The notes under the pieces: model-generated
What the model saw: the letters and a program-made list of their open reading frames with translations, nothing else
Told to the model about the DNA's origin: nothing
Databases searched by the model: none
Program-made: the position numbers and the translations under genes
Origin: Yarrowia lipolytica
Taxonomy: Eukaryota; Ascomycota; Dipodascomycetes; Dipodascales
Reading direction: 5' to 3'
DNA: 64,000 bases
NCBI RefSeq assembly: GCF_001761485.1
Contig: NC_090775.1
Span: 3,107,001 to 3,171,000, forward strand
Shown: in pieces, positions 49,892 to 60,964 of the stretch
Layout of the letters: every line of letters starts with the position of its first letter
How positions within the stretch are numbered: the stretch's first letter is position 1

Positions 49892-50648
49892 TTTCGAGTT
49901 TCAAGTTTCGAGATTGGTGATGCGTATGTGGGGTTCTGCAAATAAAATGAATCTGATTGATAAGCGACACCCAAACCGCCAACTGTGGCGTGCTTCAAGC
50001 GCAACTCATGAACCTTAGTATTGAGTAATACCTAGTCCTAACCCTCACAAGCCGCACCAGATAATAAAATGCATGTGTGTATACAACCCGATAGCTGAAC
50101 TCTAATACGCGTAACTCCGCCACAATAGATCTACAAGTAGAGGACAAACTACGGGGAAAACACCGCAAAAATACCCCATCAACACAGGAGATATATTATA
50201 TTCTATGGGAAACCCCATAACATGAGCGGATATTTATATCCACCAGGTAATCTCACAGATACACACACTCGGCAAAATGAATGCACTCCGATCAGTGATA
50301 ACAGTCCATGTCTCATCTCCCTCATTACATCACGTTGCATTAGCACTGTAAATCTTTCGACGGGTCACTCGAGGTATGCAACTCGCAATGACCTTAGGTG
50401 CACATCACCTGGGCAACGTACATTGGTAAACAACCATATCTGAAGACAGAAAAATTATCCTCCACCTAAGGGGTGGAGGAACATTTAATGAGTTGTACAG
50501 TATCGTACAGTAGGTACCATAACACAGAACCACTACTGTACGCGTAACACTCTACAAATCACACTCATTAATGAACGTATCTAATAACCTATGACCCTTA
50601 AATTATAACGAAAACTGTCTTGTTAGCAAACCGTCTAGATGACCCTCC
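49892..50648. other. Intergenic b561 reductase promoter to OIL1 3' end
   Basis: 757 bp containing a 9-bp hairpin at 50458-50480 (TCCTCCACC...GGTGGAGGA) and tatattata near 50192. No gene. Confidence 0.55.
50458..50480. repeat. 9-bp inverted repeat (hairpin)
   Basis: TCCTCCACC and GGTGGAGGA separated by TAAGG. Located in the OIL1 3' flank about 190 bp from the stop codon. Confidence 0.85.
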
Positions 50649-51629
50649 TTAAGCAGAAGCAGTAACCTCGTGAACGGCGGTGGGAGCAGCGAGGGAGTTG
50701 TCAACAGCGGAGGTGGTGTGAGGCTGGCTCACGGGAGCAACACCAGAGTTAGAGTCGGCCTTCTCCTCGGGCTTCTTGGCATTCAGAATGGACTGGGCGT
50801 ACTGGAGGCCCTCCTGTGAAAGATCTCGGACAGTGGCGACGGTGGCGTATACTGGACCAGAGACAGTCTTCTTATCGTCGATTTCCGATCGCTTGCCGTC
50901 GTAAACCTTCTGGATGTGTTCTCGGGTGTGCTGGTTGATTTCCTGAATCTGGGAAGTCTGCTGCTCAATCAGAGGTCGGGCTCGGTCAAAAGCAACCACG
51001 GTGAGGCGCCATGCTCGGGCCAGCTCGTTCTCGGCATCAGTCACAATCTCCTGGCCCTTGGGCAGGTAGGCGTTGATCAGGGCTTCGAGACGGTCGTTGA
51101 GAGGGTGGAAGATGGGGTCGAGTCGGGCGTGGACAATGGGCTTTCCATGGGCATCGTAGTAGGTGACAACCTGAGACTGGACTCTGGAGGCAACGTCTCG
51201 GATGGGCTGCACAACCACTCGGGAGACAGTGTTCTTGGTCTCGTCGGCGTACTTGTCGACAGTACCTCGCACGTTCTCCAAGGGCTGGGTCACGATTCGG
51301 CTGTAGACCTCGTCGGGCTTGGTGTTCTTGAGAGAGGGCACGGCCTTGTCGAGTCGGTTGAGGGCCTCGTCGGCAGCGTTGTCAATCTGAGAGATGTAGG
51401 GGGCGGCTCGCTTGACGACGGGCTCGGCGACGGGGGCACCTCGGTTCTGGATGGCCTGGATGAGAGGAACGGCGTTGGATGCAAAAATCTTGACAACGGG
51501 GAAAGAGGCAGCGAAGCCAGTCACGGCAGCAACAGCTGGATACTCGCTCAGGTGCTGGATGAACTTGGACTGGGGCAGAACGTTGCCCTCAATTGGACCG
51601 TTGGAAGTGTTGTCGGCGACAGAAGGCAT
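50649..51629 (-). CDS. OIL1: Perilipin-like lipid droplet protein Oil1
   Basis: 326 residues. It begins MPSVADNTSNGPIEGNVLPQ and has a perilipin-like N-terminal block (HLSEYPAVAAVTGFAASFPV), then amphipathic helical repeats with regular Val/Pro spacing (RIVTQPLENVRGTVDKYADE; TVSRVVVQPIRDVASRVQSQ). There is no signal peptide or fully hydrophobic helix, which fits surface binding to lipid droplets. Oil1 is the abundant lipid-body protein of Y. lipolytica and is related to yeast Pln1; identification is from memory. The start is set at 51629 because a TATAAAAG box on the minus strand (51691-51698) lies 60-70 bp upstream, inside an otherwise possible longer frame starting at 51704. It probably shields stored triacylglycerol from lipases. 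Confidence 0.88.
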   Translation of the reverse strand: MPSVADNTSNGPIEGNVLPQSKFIQHLSEYPAVAAVTGFAASFPVVKIFASNAVPLIQAIQNRGAPVAEPVVKRAAPYISQIDNAADEALNRLDKAVPSLKNTKPDEVYSRIVTQPLENVRGTVDKYADETKNTVSRVVVQPIRDVASRVQSQVVTYYDAHGKPIVHARLDPIFHPLNDRLEALINAYLPKGQEIVTDAENELARAWRLTVVAFDRARPLIEQQTSQIQEINQHTREHIQKVYDGKRSEIDDKKTVSGPVYATVATVRDLSQEGLQYAQSILNAKKPEEKADSNSGVAPVSQPHTTSAVDNSLAAPTAVHEVTASA

Positions 51630-51690
51630 TTTTGTGTGTGTATGCTGTGAGGATGTCTCTTGTGGGTTCGAAAAAGCTGGGTTAGTGAAG

Positions 51691-51698
51691 TCTTTTAT
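51691..51698 (-). promoter_or_regulatory. TATA box of OIL1
   Basis: TATAAAAG read on the minus strand, 62-69 bp upstream of the chosen ATG. It decides between the two possible OIL1 starts. Confidence 0.6.
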
Positions 51699-54600
51699 AG
51701 GCATCAGCGCCCAAATTTATCCGTGCTTGTCTCACTCCCGCATTGGGTTTCATTACCTGCGCTTATCCATTTTGCTGTCAAAGCAAAGTTTTCAGGTGTA
51801 GAGTTCGAGCTTGAAACTCAATCCAAAACAGTGGTTTTTCGGCTCCTGTAGCGGGAAGGTCCGGCTGGAGCCACCCAAAAGCAGAAAAACGAAAAACCTA
51901 GGCTCAGTGTGTGGTGTGGAAAGAAATGGCGCACTAGTGGGCAGCACAGATAGCCATCGAGAACAGCAGGATATCCCCCTGTGTGTCGCGGACCCGTCCC
52001 AGCTGTCATTGCAACGCATCTCGAGCTCACCAGAGACCTCCGACCCTCGGCTCTCGGGATCTGCACCGATAATGAGGTGAGGTCATTCTCAGTGCGCCAA
52101 GATAATTGTTCCGGTCAATCTAAGGGAACGAAATGCATGCAATGCAACTTTGAAAACGGGATGTGCATGAACCTGTGTGTGTGACGCCACGTGAAAGTTG
52201 GAGCGTGCGATAAGATAACCCAGAGTGGAGTTTGCGTTGCTAAGAGCAAGGCCGGCGACGGAAGGGAGGCGACAACAATGGCTGATCGCGGCAGGACGAC
52301 AACGGCTGGTGACCAGAAGGGGGACCATTTTTTGTATCAGTCAAACCACCCGCAGGTTCGGGTAGTGTATGAACTTAAACGAAAAAATAAAACCCCTGCC
52401 AACAGAGTTGTCGTCACTCACGACTAAGACAACCACCCTGCGGAAACCAACAAGGGGTTATAGGCCCATAGTTCTGTTTGTGTTTGTCGTGTGTTTGTGT
52501 CGGGAAGGTACGAGTACTCACCAAGTGTTTAGAGCTAAGCACTGCACTCTAGATATCGCAAGAAAGGGATGTTTTGGAGGAGAAGAAGAGTTGTGTGGTG
52601 CCAGGTGACTCCTTAAATATTGGAGGGCGTGGTTTTGTGGTCTTATCACACAGTGTGTGTTTTCAGTCTTTAGGTGTTCTGTCTATCTAATCAAGTTAAG
52701 GTTTTGGGTTTGCGTAGTGTGCATTTATAAATATACTATTTGGTGACACTCGCTGTATAGCTGTAAGCTGTGGTGACGATGAGGCAAAGTGTGCCAATTC
52801 AGCGTAGTCCAGGAAGCTCAAAAGACGGGAAATTGGGCCAGGATCAGCTATCCATCTACCTCCATGCACTGATCCGTGCCTATCGTGGAGACACACAGAA
52901 CATGATAACTTAGCGTCTAGTCTGGCCCATAGTGCTAGTGCTGTCATGAACTTATTTTTGCAATGCACATGCTGGCCATTTTATTTTCGCTTACGTGCCT
53001 GGTACGAGACAATAGCTGATGCGTATGTTCAGCTCTCGGAAATCTACATCTGAATTCTTTCAGGTCCTCATCCAACAACAACACGAACAAAAGCCATTGG
53101 TATGAGGGGTAGTGTCGATCGTTGTGGATATACGACACTCAACTTAGTCTATTTGCGTTAAATCGGAGACTCGGCAATAATAATGGTGATACAAAACTCT
53201 GATGTGGAACGCGTCTGAGGGCTTCAATACGAGTTGCATCATCGCCAGAAGAGTGACAATAACGAACCTGGAGTGCAGACAGAGCAGCAGACAGGCTCAT
53301 CGGGCCTCAGTTACATGCCGTGTGTATATACTACCAACATGGTACCTCTCCCTCCAAGCGAAAGACGACTACATCTTCAAGGAAGAGCAGCTTTACAGTA
53401 GAAATTTGGTTATCAGTAGACGTTCAAAATGAGCTACGAAATATCCGCTAAATCTGAGGCCCATTATTAGCCCAGATGTTGTTTGCAAGTCCATATCCAA
53501 TGTCTCTCGGATTCCCGGAATAGGCCCCTTGGAAGTCTTTTTTTTTCTCCTTTTTTCAGTCTCTGAAACACGATCGACCCGCTCTGGAGCTCGGTAAAGC
53601 CGAAAGTCGATGTCTACCCTACAAGTAGGTTACACCCGATTCCGACTCTGAGACAGCTTGCTTGTGTCGCAGGAAGGAGATTAGCCCATGGAAACCTGGA
53701 GTTGCACACCATCTGGACTTCTGGCTTTTTGGTGTATGCACAGCCATACCCCGCACTCAACTCTAACCTAAGGCTGGTTGAAACCCTACTGTAGGCAGTC
53801 GAGAGACAAAAAAATTGTATTCTGTCAAGACAAAAGGGCGAAACAAGAGAGCGCGATGTCGAGGGCAATTGGAATGAGCTAAGAGAGCTGGCTACAAGAA
53901 GAAATATAACACCATTGCTTAAAAAGGACTATGGGGGGGTGTCCCCAAGCGGTTGCAGCCTTCATTTATTATTCCGTAACCGGTATCTCCGCCCTGTCTC
54001 GTGTATATCTGTTCCTTCTTGCCGGCTCTCTGCACATGTTTCCCCTCGTCGCTTGTTTGTCACGAGAGGTCTCGAACATAATTACAACAGAACAGACGCT
54101 TTGAGCATGTGAAGATGAAGAAAAGATTATAGAGAGGCTTGTGCAAATTGTTCTAAAGAGGCTATGGGTTCTTTGGCGGCCGCCCTCCAAGCTACATCTA
54201 CAAAATACATACCGTATAATGATCATCGTAAAAGTGGCTCATTTGTATCTTTAGGATCGACGGAAAGGGGAACAATCTGAAAAGCACTTCTTACCGTGAC
54301 CCGAGAGTTACTTGTAACTGTGCCGTGTGCAATGCTCAACAACGGTACCGTCTCTGCTTGTGTAATACCTCACATTCTCGCTACTCCATCCCACTCACAC
54401 GACTCACTCCAGTTATCACATTCCCACTAACCATTCCCTTTCACAAGCATCCTGTCATTGTGTCACATTTTGTGTGGCACGGTCATTGTCCATAGTTGAC
54501 AAATCACCTCCTATGTGTGTCACACTCTCGCCCTTGTTTCTCATCCCTTGTCCGTCAGTTTTCGTATTTCCCCTTTTTCTGTTATTCTGCAGAACAAAGA

Positions 54601-55783
54601 AGCAAGAGTCGTCGTATTCCGCCTGAACCTTGTCGGAGCGATAACTAGACACACCCACAAAATAGACTTGGTAGGAGAACGAAAGTGTAGTGGATATCGG
54701 CAAAACCACCTGTAACGTGCTTGTACAGGGTCCGGGAAATGTGAGAGCTCATATCTGATCCTTTCAGACAGTCTCAAAAGGAACCTCGGCTGCCGGCTCA
54801 CTTACACCCCCCCACTGTGCCTACATCCGGTCCTGGTACAGTCGTTTTCGTGACATGCCACAAACGGCACACATCATATTTTTATGTACTTTACCAGCTT
54901 TGGCTCTTTTTGCCTTCTTCAAGAGCTGCACCTCCGACTACAAAACTGCACGCGGCTCTTTCATACCAACCCTGCATTGTCCTCGCATTTTTTTATTTAA
55001 TTTGATTGTTGTGTTCGTCGGACGAAGGTTGCTATCAGAATTCCGGGCATGTACGGCTTTCCTTTTTTTACCAAGCCTAGACCAACTGTTGCCTGATGCG
55101 GATGAAGAGGGTGCATAGGCCAGCGATAGGCTACCGACAGCTACTAACTGTGTTGATCATGAGTGGGGAAAAAGTGGAGAAAAAGAAGCGCACAGAATCA
55201 GCACTCTTGGAGTTTGTTGGAAGTGCTCGCATGTGATGGGGGGCATGTAAAAATAAAAATAAAAACACGTGACCCATGGAACTGAATGAGTGATGGTAAT
55301 ACTTGTAGACGTTGAACCAAGTATCTGCCAATATGCCGTTTAGAAGTTTTCACCGCACAGAATATAAACGAGACAGCACTTGCGCTACATTCGCACTACT
55401 TGCGCACCATCAGCGACGCTAGTGGCTTCCAATATCCGATAATGTGCGTGTTTCAGCTGTCAATCTGCATCATGGTAGATAAGACGAGGAGATCCATGTC
55501 GAATCTGTAGCGATGAATGCATGCTGTACTATTATTCGATTATTTTTTCATGTGGAGAAACTCTCGTTTCGTACTGTATCACCTGAATGCCGATCCCCAC
55601 AACCTCTAAACACAAGTCTTATAGCTAATAAGTAATCCGATATGTCTATGTGCCAGTAGCTTACACTCTCGGGCGGGTCTCGGGCAAATTGCGGACAGCC
55701 CTCATTTTTTACCTCTTTTTCTCATTATGGATGACAATGCATTTTATAAGCTGTTTCAGATTACATCCCAGGGTCTTACTGAA
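51699..55783. other. Gene-poor stretch, 4.1 kb
   Basis: The longest stretch without a recognised gene. All ORFs are under about 90 residues, overlap on both strands and lack domains. T-runs occur near 53538-53553. No tRNA fold and no repeats with clear ends were found. It could hide short spliced genes or non-coding RNAs. Confidence 0.5.
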
Positions 55784-56902
55784 TTACCACTCGAGCTCCT
55801 CAGCCCATTTGACACCCCGTTGGTTTCTTCTGGTGCGCCGTTTGCGACCGTCGAAAAACCGGTCTCTGATTTCCTTCCCCTCCAGCCGGGCCCGTAGATC
55901 GTTGGCGCTATAAAATCCAATTGGTTCCGAACCCGTTAGTGCTGAATGCAGCGACGAAATTAGTTTGCTGGATGATGGCGTGTTTCCGGACACTCTCAGC
56001 GATGGCTTGAGGTTGATTTCGCGCTTTATGGGGCTACAGATTCGCCCAGGCGACGGTGGCTCGTTATACAACTCGGCCTCCGCAAGTCTTCTGCTTCTTC
56101 GAAGCGGCTGTGTGACATTGGCCGCGAATCCGAGTTGGGAAGACTGAGTACGAGGTGGTGTTGAAGGAGGAGACACTGACGGAGGTTGCCGTTGAACGGG
56201 TTCGATGATTTGAACTGAGCTGTCGTTGTGGACTATTTCTGAGAGGAATTGAACTGAACTGTCGTCCCCATATGAGTCCTTCCCAGAGTCATCTTCTCGT
56301 GCTTCTGCATCCTCTTCAGAGTCGTCCTCGAACACCTTGAGCTTTGGTAGGTGACTGAATTGGAGATTGGACCGGAAGGCAGAGAGTCCTGGCTTGGTCG
56401 GTTCTGTCCCGACAGGAACAATGGGAGGCCCGAGCCTCGAACTGAGCACTGGGATCTTGGTAGGTCGATTTCTTCGAGGTGTGCCTCCGTTTGTGTCTCT
56501 CTTCAGCTCCAGGGGTGAATGGACTTCAAGGGGTGTTATGGAGCCAGGTTTGCGAGTCCACTCCGTTCTGGGTATGCTTCTTGGGGTCCTGCTTCGCATT
56601 TCTGAGTGTGTTTGTGGTCGTGGTGTCCCCTCTGGGTGCTCGATTCTGGTGGGCGAAAAATGAATGTAGTCTCCGAATGAAATTTCGTCATCCTCATCGG
56701 TGCTGATCTCCAGGCTGTCGAGCGTCGGGATGAGCTCGTCGAGCTCCTTCTGTGTAATTTCTGTCTCCGAGTACTCTCTGTCTGCTAGAACGCTTTCGAC
56801 GACCCTTAACCATTCAAACTCTTGCATGTGGTCGTCCAGAGGTAGTTGGTACGGCGAGCTCTGGGCCGGGGTTGCGGTCGAGATGGAAGCTGAGATGGAC
56901 AT
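55784..56902 (-). CDS. Unknown SP/TP-rich protein
   Basis: 373 residues from ATG 56902 (the frame opens at TTG 56944). It is largely disordered, with many Ser-Pro/Thr-Pro sites (for example STATP, FSPTR, RSRTPRS, GSITPLE, VSPPSTPPRT, EPPSPGR) suggesting CDK or MAPK phosphorylation. Two acidic patches (STDEDDEISFGDYIHF; EDDSEEDAEAREDD) alternate with basic ones. A short helix near 30-60 (EFEWLRVVESVLADREYSE) may fold. The C-terminus is basic and then conserved-looking: RRTRRNQRGVKWAEELEW, where VKW resembles a PP1-docking site. No homologue recognised. Possibly a cell-cycle-regulated nuclear protein. Confidence 0.7.
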   Translation of the reverse strand: MSISASISTATPAQSSPYQLPLDDHMQEFEWLRVVESVLADREYSETEITQKELDELIPTLDSLEISTDEDDEISFGDYIHFSPTRIEHPEGTPRPQTHSEMRSRTPRSIPRTEWTRKPGSITPLEVHSPLELKRDTNGGTPRRNRPTKIPVLSSRLGPPIVPVGTEPTKPGLSAFRSNLQFSHLPKLKVFEDDSEEDAEAREDDSGKDSYGDDSSVQFLSEIVHNDSSVQIIEPVQRQPPSVSPPSTPPRTQSSQLGFAANVTQPLRRSRRLAEAELYNEPPSPGRICSPIKREINLKPSLRVSGNTPSSSKLISSLHSALTGSEPIGFYSANDLRARLEGKEIRDRFFDGRKRRTRRNQRGVKWAEELEW

Positions 56903-57744
56903 GGGTCTTTTTTCTGGTGGAGAAGTAGGAAATTCGCCCGCCAACTTATTTCAACCGAAAAAATGCGACTGCTCTCAGTTTCGAACTGTTTGTTGATTGC
57001 CCCAAACAACCTTGCATAAAAAGAAACTCAAACCGGCGACCCAATGTTTGATAAAAGCATATCCTGCTTGTATGCTGTGTAGTCACGGGAGATAGGGGTT
57101 TGGGAACTATGTAGCGGCAAGGAGCGGCTTGTACATACACACACAGAGGCATGTGAGGGGAGATCAGCTGAGAAGGCCACGTCACAGTCCCTCGTCTCTT
57201 GTCTGACTAATGCCTATTATCCGGCCCCTAATTGCACTGTATACTGTGCTCAGTAATTAGCATTGTCGATCTCCTGTCAGGGGTGTGTCGTTCTGTATGG
57301 ATGTGTGTGGGGTGAGAGGCTGTTACCCGGGAGTGAAGTGCGAAGATATATGCTTCTTAATTAACGGATACAACATCAGATGGAGAGTGTATGTGATAAT
57401 TATATACAGCGCAAGACGAACGGGAATGACAAGTCAGCAGCGAGAGCTCCACCATCAAAACAAACACAGAAGCACCACATTCCAGCACCACATTCCGTAG
57501 ACATTCTAGGGATCCTACCTTGGACTGGCGTGACAAAAAACACGGGACTGAAATATACACAACAGGAAGAAAAATAAAGGAGATGTGCTAAACCATCCTA
57601 AACAAACAGACTGACAAAAGGATATGCTGAACAAACACCTGTTAGTCCGCAAATTTGGCACTTTGAAACATTTTATCTATTTTGCAGTATTATTCCAGCG
57701 TCGCTAAGGGATTGGTCTGCAGGTTTCGTACGACAAGTGTAAGA
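56903..57744. other. Intergenic upstream of unknown SP/TP-rich gene
   Basis: About 840 bp, no gene supported. It ends at the Pol III terminator of the tRNA-Asp gene. Confidence 0.55.
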
Positions 57745-57750
57745 CAAAAA
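57745..57750 (-). terminator. Pol III terminator of tRNA-Asp
   Basis: Six A on the plus strand (T6 on the minus strand), five bases past the tRNA 3' end. Confidence 0.85.
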
Positions 57751-57755
57751 AGCTA

Positions 57756-57842
57756 CTCCGCAACGGAGAATTGAACTCCGGTCCCCCGCGTGCTGAACAA
57801 TGTTCTGACAGGCGGAAATTCTAGCCACTAAACTATTGCGGA
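57756..57842 (-). tRNA. tRNA-Asp(GUC) with intron
   Basis: 87 bp. Acceptor TCCGCAA/TTGCGGA pairs perfectly with discriminator G. The D-arm is GTTTAGTGGCTAGAAT, the T-arm CGGAG-TTCAATT-CTCCG. Anticodon stem TCCGC/GCGGG with loop CTGTCAC after removing about 15 bases (GAACATTGTTCAGCA) that follow position 37; the anticodon is GTC. The intron contains a GAAC/GTTC mini-hairpin. No CCA is encoded, and a T6 run follows. No 5S rRNA gene is fused downstream. Confidence 0.92.
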
Positions 57843-59510
57843 TTATGGGTTTTTTTGAGCGTTGTGGTATAACATCAGAAACCAGATGACTAATAGCCAA
57901 GTTTCAACTACCCATTTAAGATCTTGAACACTCAAGAACAAAACAAAATCAAAGTCTTCGACAGATACCACGTTCTGCAAAAGTCTGCACATGGTCGTCC
58001 GTCGAGACGATTGCAAGTTAGTGAGGACCTAAAACTCCATATGAGATGGTTCTGCGACATCCCAGGTGACAGCACATGGTCCGTCGCACTTGAAGTCAGC
58101 GTGGACACGGATAAGCCAGTGAATCGATAAGTCCAAGAGATAACGCCAAGTCTAGCAATCACTTCCAGCTGATCCATCACCACTCACCAACTACACCGCT
58201 CCGCACTTGCTCTTCTGAACAACCGATTCCGAATCTGATTTGCGGTACAACATTGTCTTTGGGCCTCGAGTAGCTGAAAGTATTCCCCTAGAATAAAAAA
58301 GAATAAAAAAGAATAATACAAGCGACGAAATGATGCGGTTTGCAGGTTAGTAGAGTAATAAGGGAAAAGAAACAACCAAACCGCAACCCCCAGAATCGAA
58401 ACAATCAGGACACCGCTTCCAAGTTCAGTTATCACCAAGGTGTAGGCCATTGGATTGTGTGACAATGGCCACGGGGACCGCTATAAAACGACCAGAGGCT
58501 TCACAGATGTTGCTATTTCTTGACGATAACAGCCATAGACGTATGGTGAGACGGTTGGTTCTGTATTATATAGCTAGCGTGAGATCAGTCTCAAGGAGTA
58601 GTGGGTAATAACCGAAAGTGAGCCAACGCAAAGCGCTGTAGTATCGATGTCGGGTATACACATGACACGCTAATAGACTAGTTGTAGCTACTTGTACTTG
58701 TACTTAGGTTGAAGACACCAGGCAGGTCATAGAGTATAGCTTCCTGCGAGAAACCCGGTTGAGACAAGTCTGGCATAGGTAGGTGCGGCTTATCTGGGTT
58801 GGTTAAGAATAGCGATGTCTGTCATGATGTGATCATAGTTCATCAGACGGTTATTTTCATGTTCAAATACCAGCCGCCTTGAATCTATTCGTTCAAAGCT
58901 ACCCCACACAAGTCTCACCATTGGCTAAGACAGGGAAGGTGTGGATTTCTAGAGACCTACATTATCTGAGACATTGTAATAGAAGTGTCAGCAGATATAC
59001 TACCTGAGGAGTCTGGTGATTGCCAAACCGCTTAGTGCCTACTTATGGGTAGAGGTACGTACTTGTACATTGGTTTCCTCACCAGACCTCATACTTTTAT
59101 TGGACCGACTCAACAGTGTACATACTGTACATACTGTACTGTACTATGTACTGAATCAACTCAGTTGTCTAACACCCAATTGCCACCAACTACAGCAGAT
59201 ATACGATATACCTGATGTTAGATCAGACAATGGGATTGAACAGCATTCGTGAAGCACTACTTCAACTCCAGGAGCACTAATAACCCTCAGAACCATGTCT
59301 CTGGCTTCAATTGAGACATACTCAATGCGAGAATAGTGATAGAAATAGCAGAAAAATAACCACTGCTATGTGAGATATACTAGCAGTGTACGTAGGCCAC
59401 GCTACACACAGCAGTTCGAACAAGCACTGTAATATACGAGTATATACTGTACTGCACAACTCATTGTTCCAATCAATCAAAACTTTTGTTATTAGTAAAT
59501 GTACATGTGC
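57843..59510. other. Intergenic tRNA-Asp to Bim1-like gene 3' end
   Basis: 1.67 kb without a supported gene. It contains a triplicated gaataaaaaa near 58290-58315, ctacttgtacttgtactt near 58690 and a tgtacatactgtacatactg run near 59115-59145. Confidence 0.55.
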
Positions 59511-60296
59511 TTAGATGAGGAGGGCGGCGGCAACAACACCACCGATGGCAAGAGCGCCGTTGACGTAGGCCAGAGAGCCGGAGTTCTTCTCCTCGGTAGC
59601 GGAGGCAGAAGCAGCGGCAGAAGAAGCAGCAGAAGAGGCAGCAGCGGAGGTGGCAGAAGCAGAGCCGGAGGCAGCAGAGGACTTGGAGTCAGTCTTGGAT
59701 GCGGAGGCGGAACCGGAGCCAGAAGAACCGTGGGCGTGGCCAGAGGAGTTACCGGAGCCCTGGGTGTTCTCGGCGAGAGAGCCTGCGTTGGCGTTGGAAA
59801 TAGCCTCAGCGGAAACACCGGTAGAGTTCTTGCAGACGGCGTTGAAAGCGTCAACAGAGTTATCAACCTCGAAATCAATGCAATTGTACAGGTTACCGTC
59901 AACAGCCTGCATGATGACCTGAATGGTTCCCTTCTGGCCGTCCTTGAGATCGCCAAGAGGCAGACCAGGCATGCAGAAGTTTCCAGCACCAAGCTCGTTA
60001 ATGGGGCCGTAAAGCACCTTACTGAAGTCCTTCTGGCCATCAGATCCAGACTTGGTACCACAGTCGTCACCAAGACAGAGTCGGTACTCAGTGATGGCGG
60101 AGGTGTGAGAGGTCTTGAGTAGGACATCTACGGACTTTCCGTTGACCTTGAATCGCTCACCGATCTTGTTCAGACCACCGCAGGGGCCCTGGGTCTGAGT
60201 GGGGTGAGAGTCACCTCTCCATCCGGGGTAGTAGACGGTGAAGTGGGCGTTAGCTGTGGCCAGGAGAGTGGCAAGGGCGAGGGCTGAGAGCTGCAT
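59511..60296 (-). CDS. GPI-anchored Bim1/X325-type copper-binding surface protein
   Basis: 261 residues. Signal peptide 1-17 (MQLSALALATLLATANA) gives a mature N-terminal histidine, H18 in HFTVYYPGWRGDS, as in the LPMO-like X325/Bim1 family where the terminal His helps bind copper. A second His (LLKTSHTS) and nearby Asp residues (LCLGDDCG) are candidate ligands. The domain (18-185) has six Cys (QGPCGG, RLCLGDDCG with two, NFCMPG, YNCIDF, AVCKN). A Ser/Ala-rich stalk follows, and a hydrophobic tail (ALAIGGVVAAALLI) fits a GPI signal. In Cryptococcus, Bim1 aids copper import with Ctr1. Here it lies beside a Ctr transporter and a metal reductase. A TATATATA box lies about 60 bp upstream. Start ATG 60296. 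Family assignment is strong; function is inferred. Confidence 0.88.
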   Translation of the reverse strand: MQLSALALATLLATANAHFTVYYPGWRGDSHPTQTQGPCGGLNKIGERFKVNGKSVDVLLKTSHTSAITEYRLCLGDDCGTKSGSDGQKDFSKVLYGPINELGAGNFCMPGLPLGDLKDGQKGTIQVIMQAVDGNLYNCIDFEVDNSVDAFNAVCKNSTGVSAEAISNANAGSLAENTQGSGNSSGHAHGSSGSGSASASKTDSKSSAASGSASATSAAASSAASSAAASASATEEKNSGSLAYVNGALAIGGVVAAALLI

Positions 60297-60314
60297 TGTG
60301 TTGGGTGAGTGATG

Positions 60315-60321
60315 GAGCAAA
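60315..60321 (-). promoter_or_regulatory. TTTGCTC element (CuRE-like)
   Basis: gagcaaa on the plus strand, about 20 bp upstream of the Bim1-like ATG; likely inside the 5' UTR, so perhaps not functional. Confidence 0.35.
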
Positions 60322-60673
60322 GAGTGTCTGGCTATTTTCGATACGAACACACGTCTATATATAGTAAAGGAGTTACATCATGTCACGGAGGTGACGGGGT
60401 AGGCTTCCGAGCGTATATGCTCTGCGACGCATAAGGTTTTTGTCAACAAGCTAATGTAAGATAAGGTTGCTAGCCGTGAGATGTGATAAACAATAGCGTG
60501 TGGTTTAACCGGTGTATCTGAACCTAGTCTTGTGGGTGGTCAGTATGGGGGGGGTCGATAGAAATCAATTGGCCACGTGACCAAAAGTGCATCATTTAAG
60601 CGACACTAAATAGGCGTCTTTTCGTCCGTTCTAAGCCGCTCCTTTACCCTCAGCTTCTAACAGCTCCACCAAC

Positions 60674-60680
60674 GAGCAAA
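60674..60680 (-). promoter_or_regulatory. ATTTGCTCG element (CuRE-like)
   Basis: Minus-strand AATTTGCTCGTT, about 380 bp upstream of the Bim1-like ATG. Core matches the TTTGCTC of yeast Mac1 and related copper sensors. Confidence 0.6.
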
Positions 60681-60957
60681 TTTATGCAGAGGTGCGCATT
60701 TTGAAAAAAGCCTATTTGAACATCACCCAATGAAGCTCTTGAGGATGTGGAGATGAACAGCTTGAGAGAAGCAATTGGCTGTTGCACGCTGGGGGACTGT
60801 GTGGAGGCGACCGCGATCTGCATTCGTATTGAAAAAAATGGGGTGACTTACAGGTTTCGCACGTTTGTTGGTGTGTCGAAGTTACTCGTTTGTACCTACA
60901 GGGGTCATAATCATCAATTCATTATAAGTTAGGTGCAACGTCAAGTGAACCAGAAGC

Positions 60958-60964
60958 GAGCAAA
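60958..60964 (-). promoter_or_regulatory. ATTTGCTCG element (CuRE-like)
   Basis: Minus-strand ATATTTGCTCGC, about 660 bp upstream of the Bim1-like ATG. Confidence 0.55.

Noticed and set aside
50916-51650. 244-residue plus-strand ORF
   Set aside because: Antisense shadow of OIL1, low-complexity Gly/Leu/Val composition.
59499-60122. 207-residue plus-strand ORF
   Set aside because: Antisense shadow of the Bim1-like gene, Gly/Arg/Ser low complexity.
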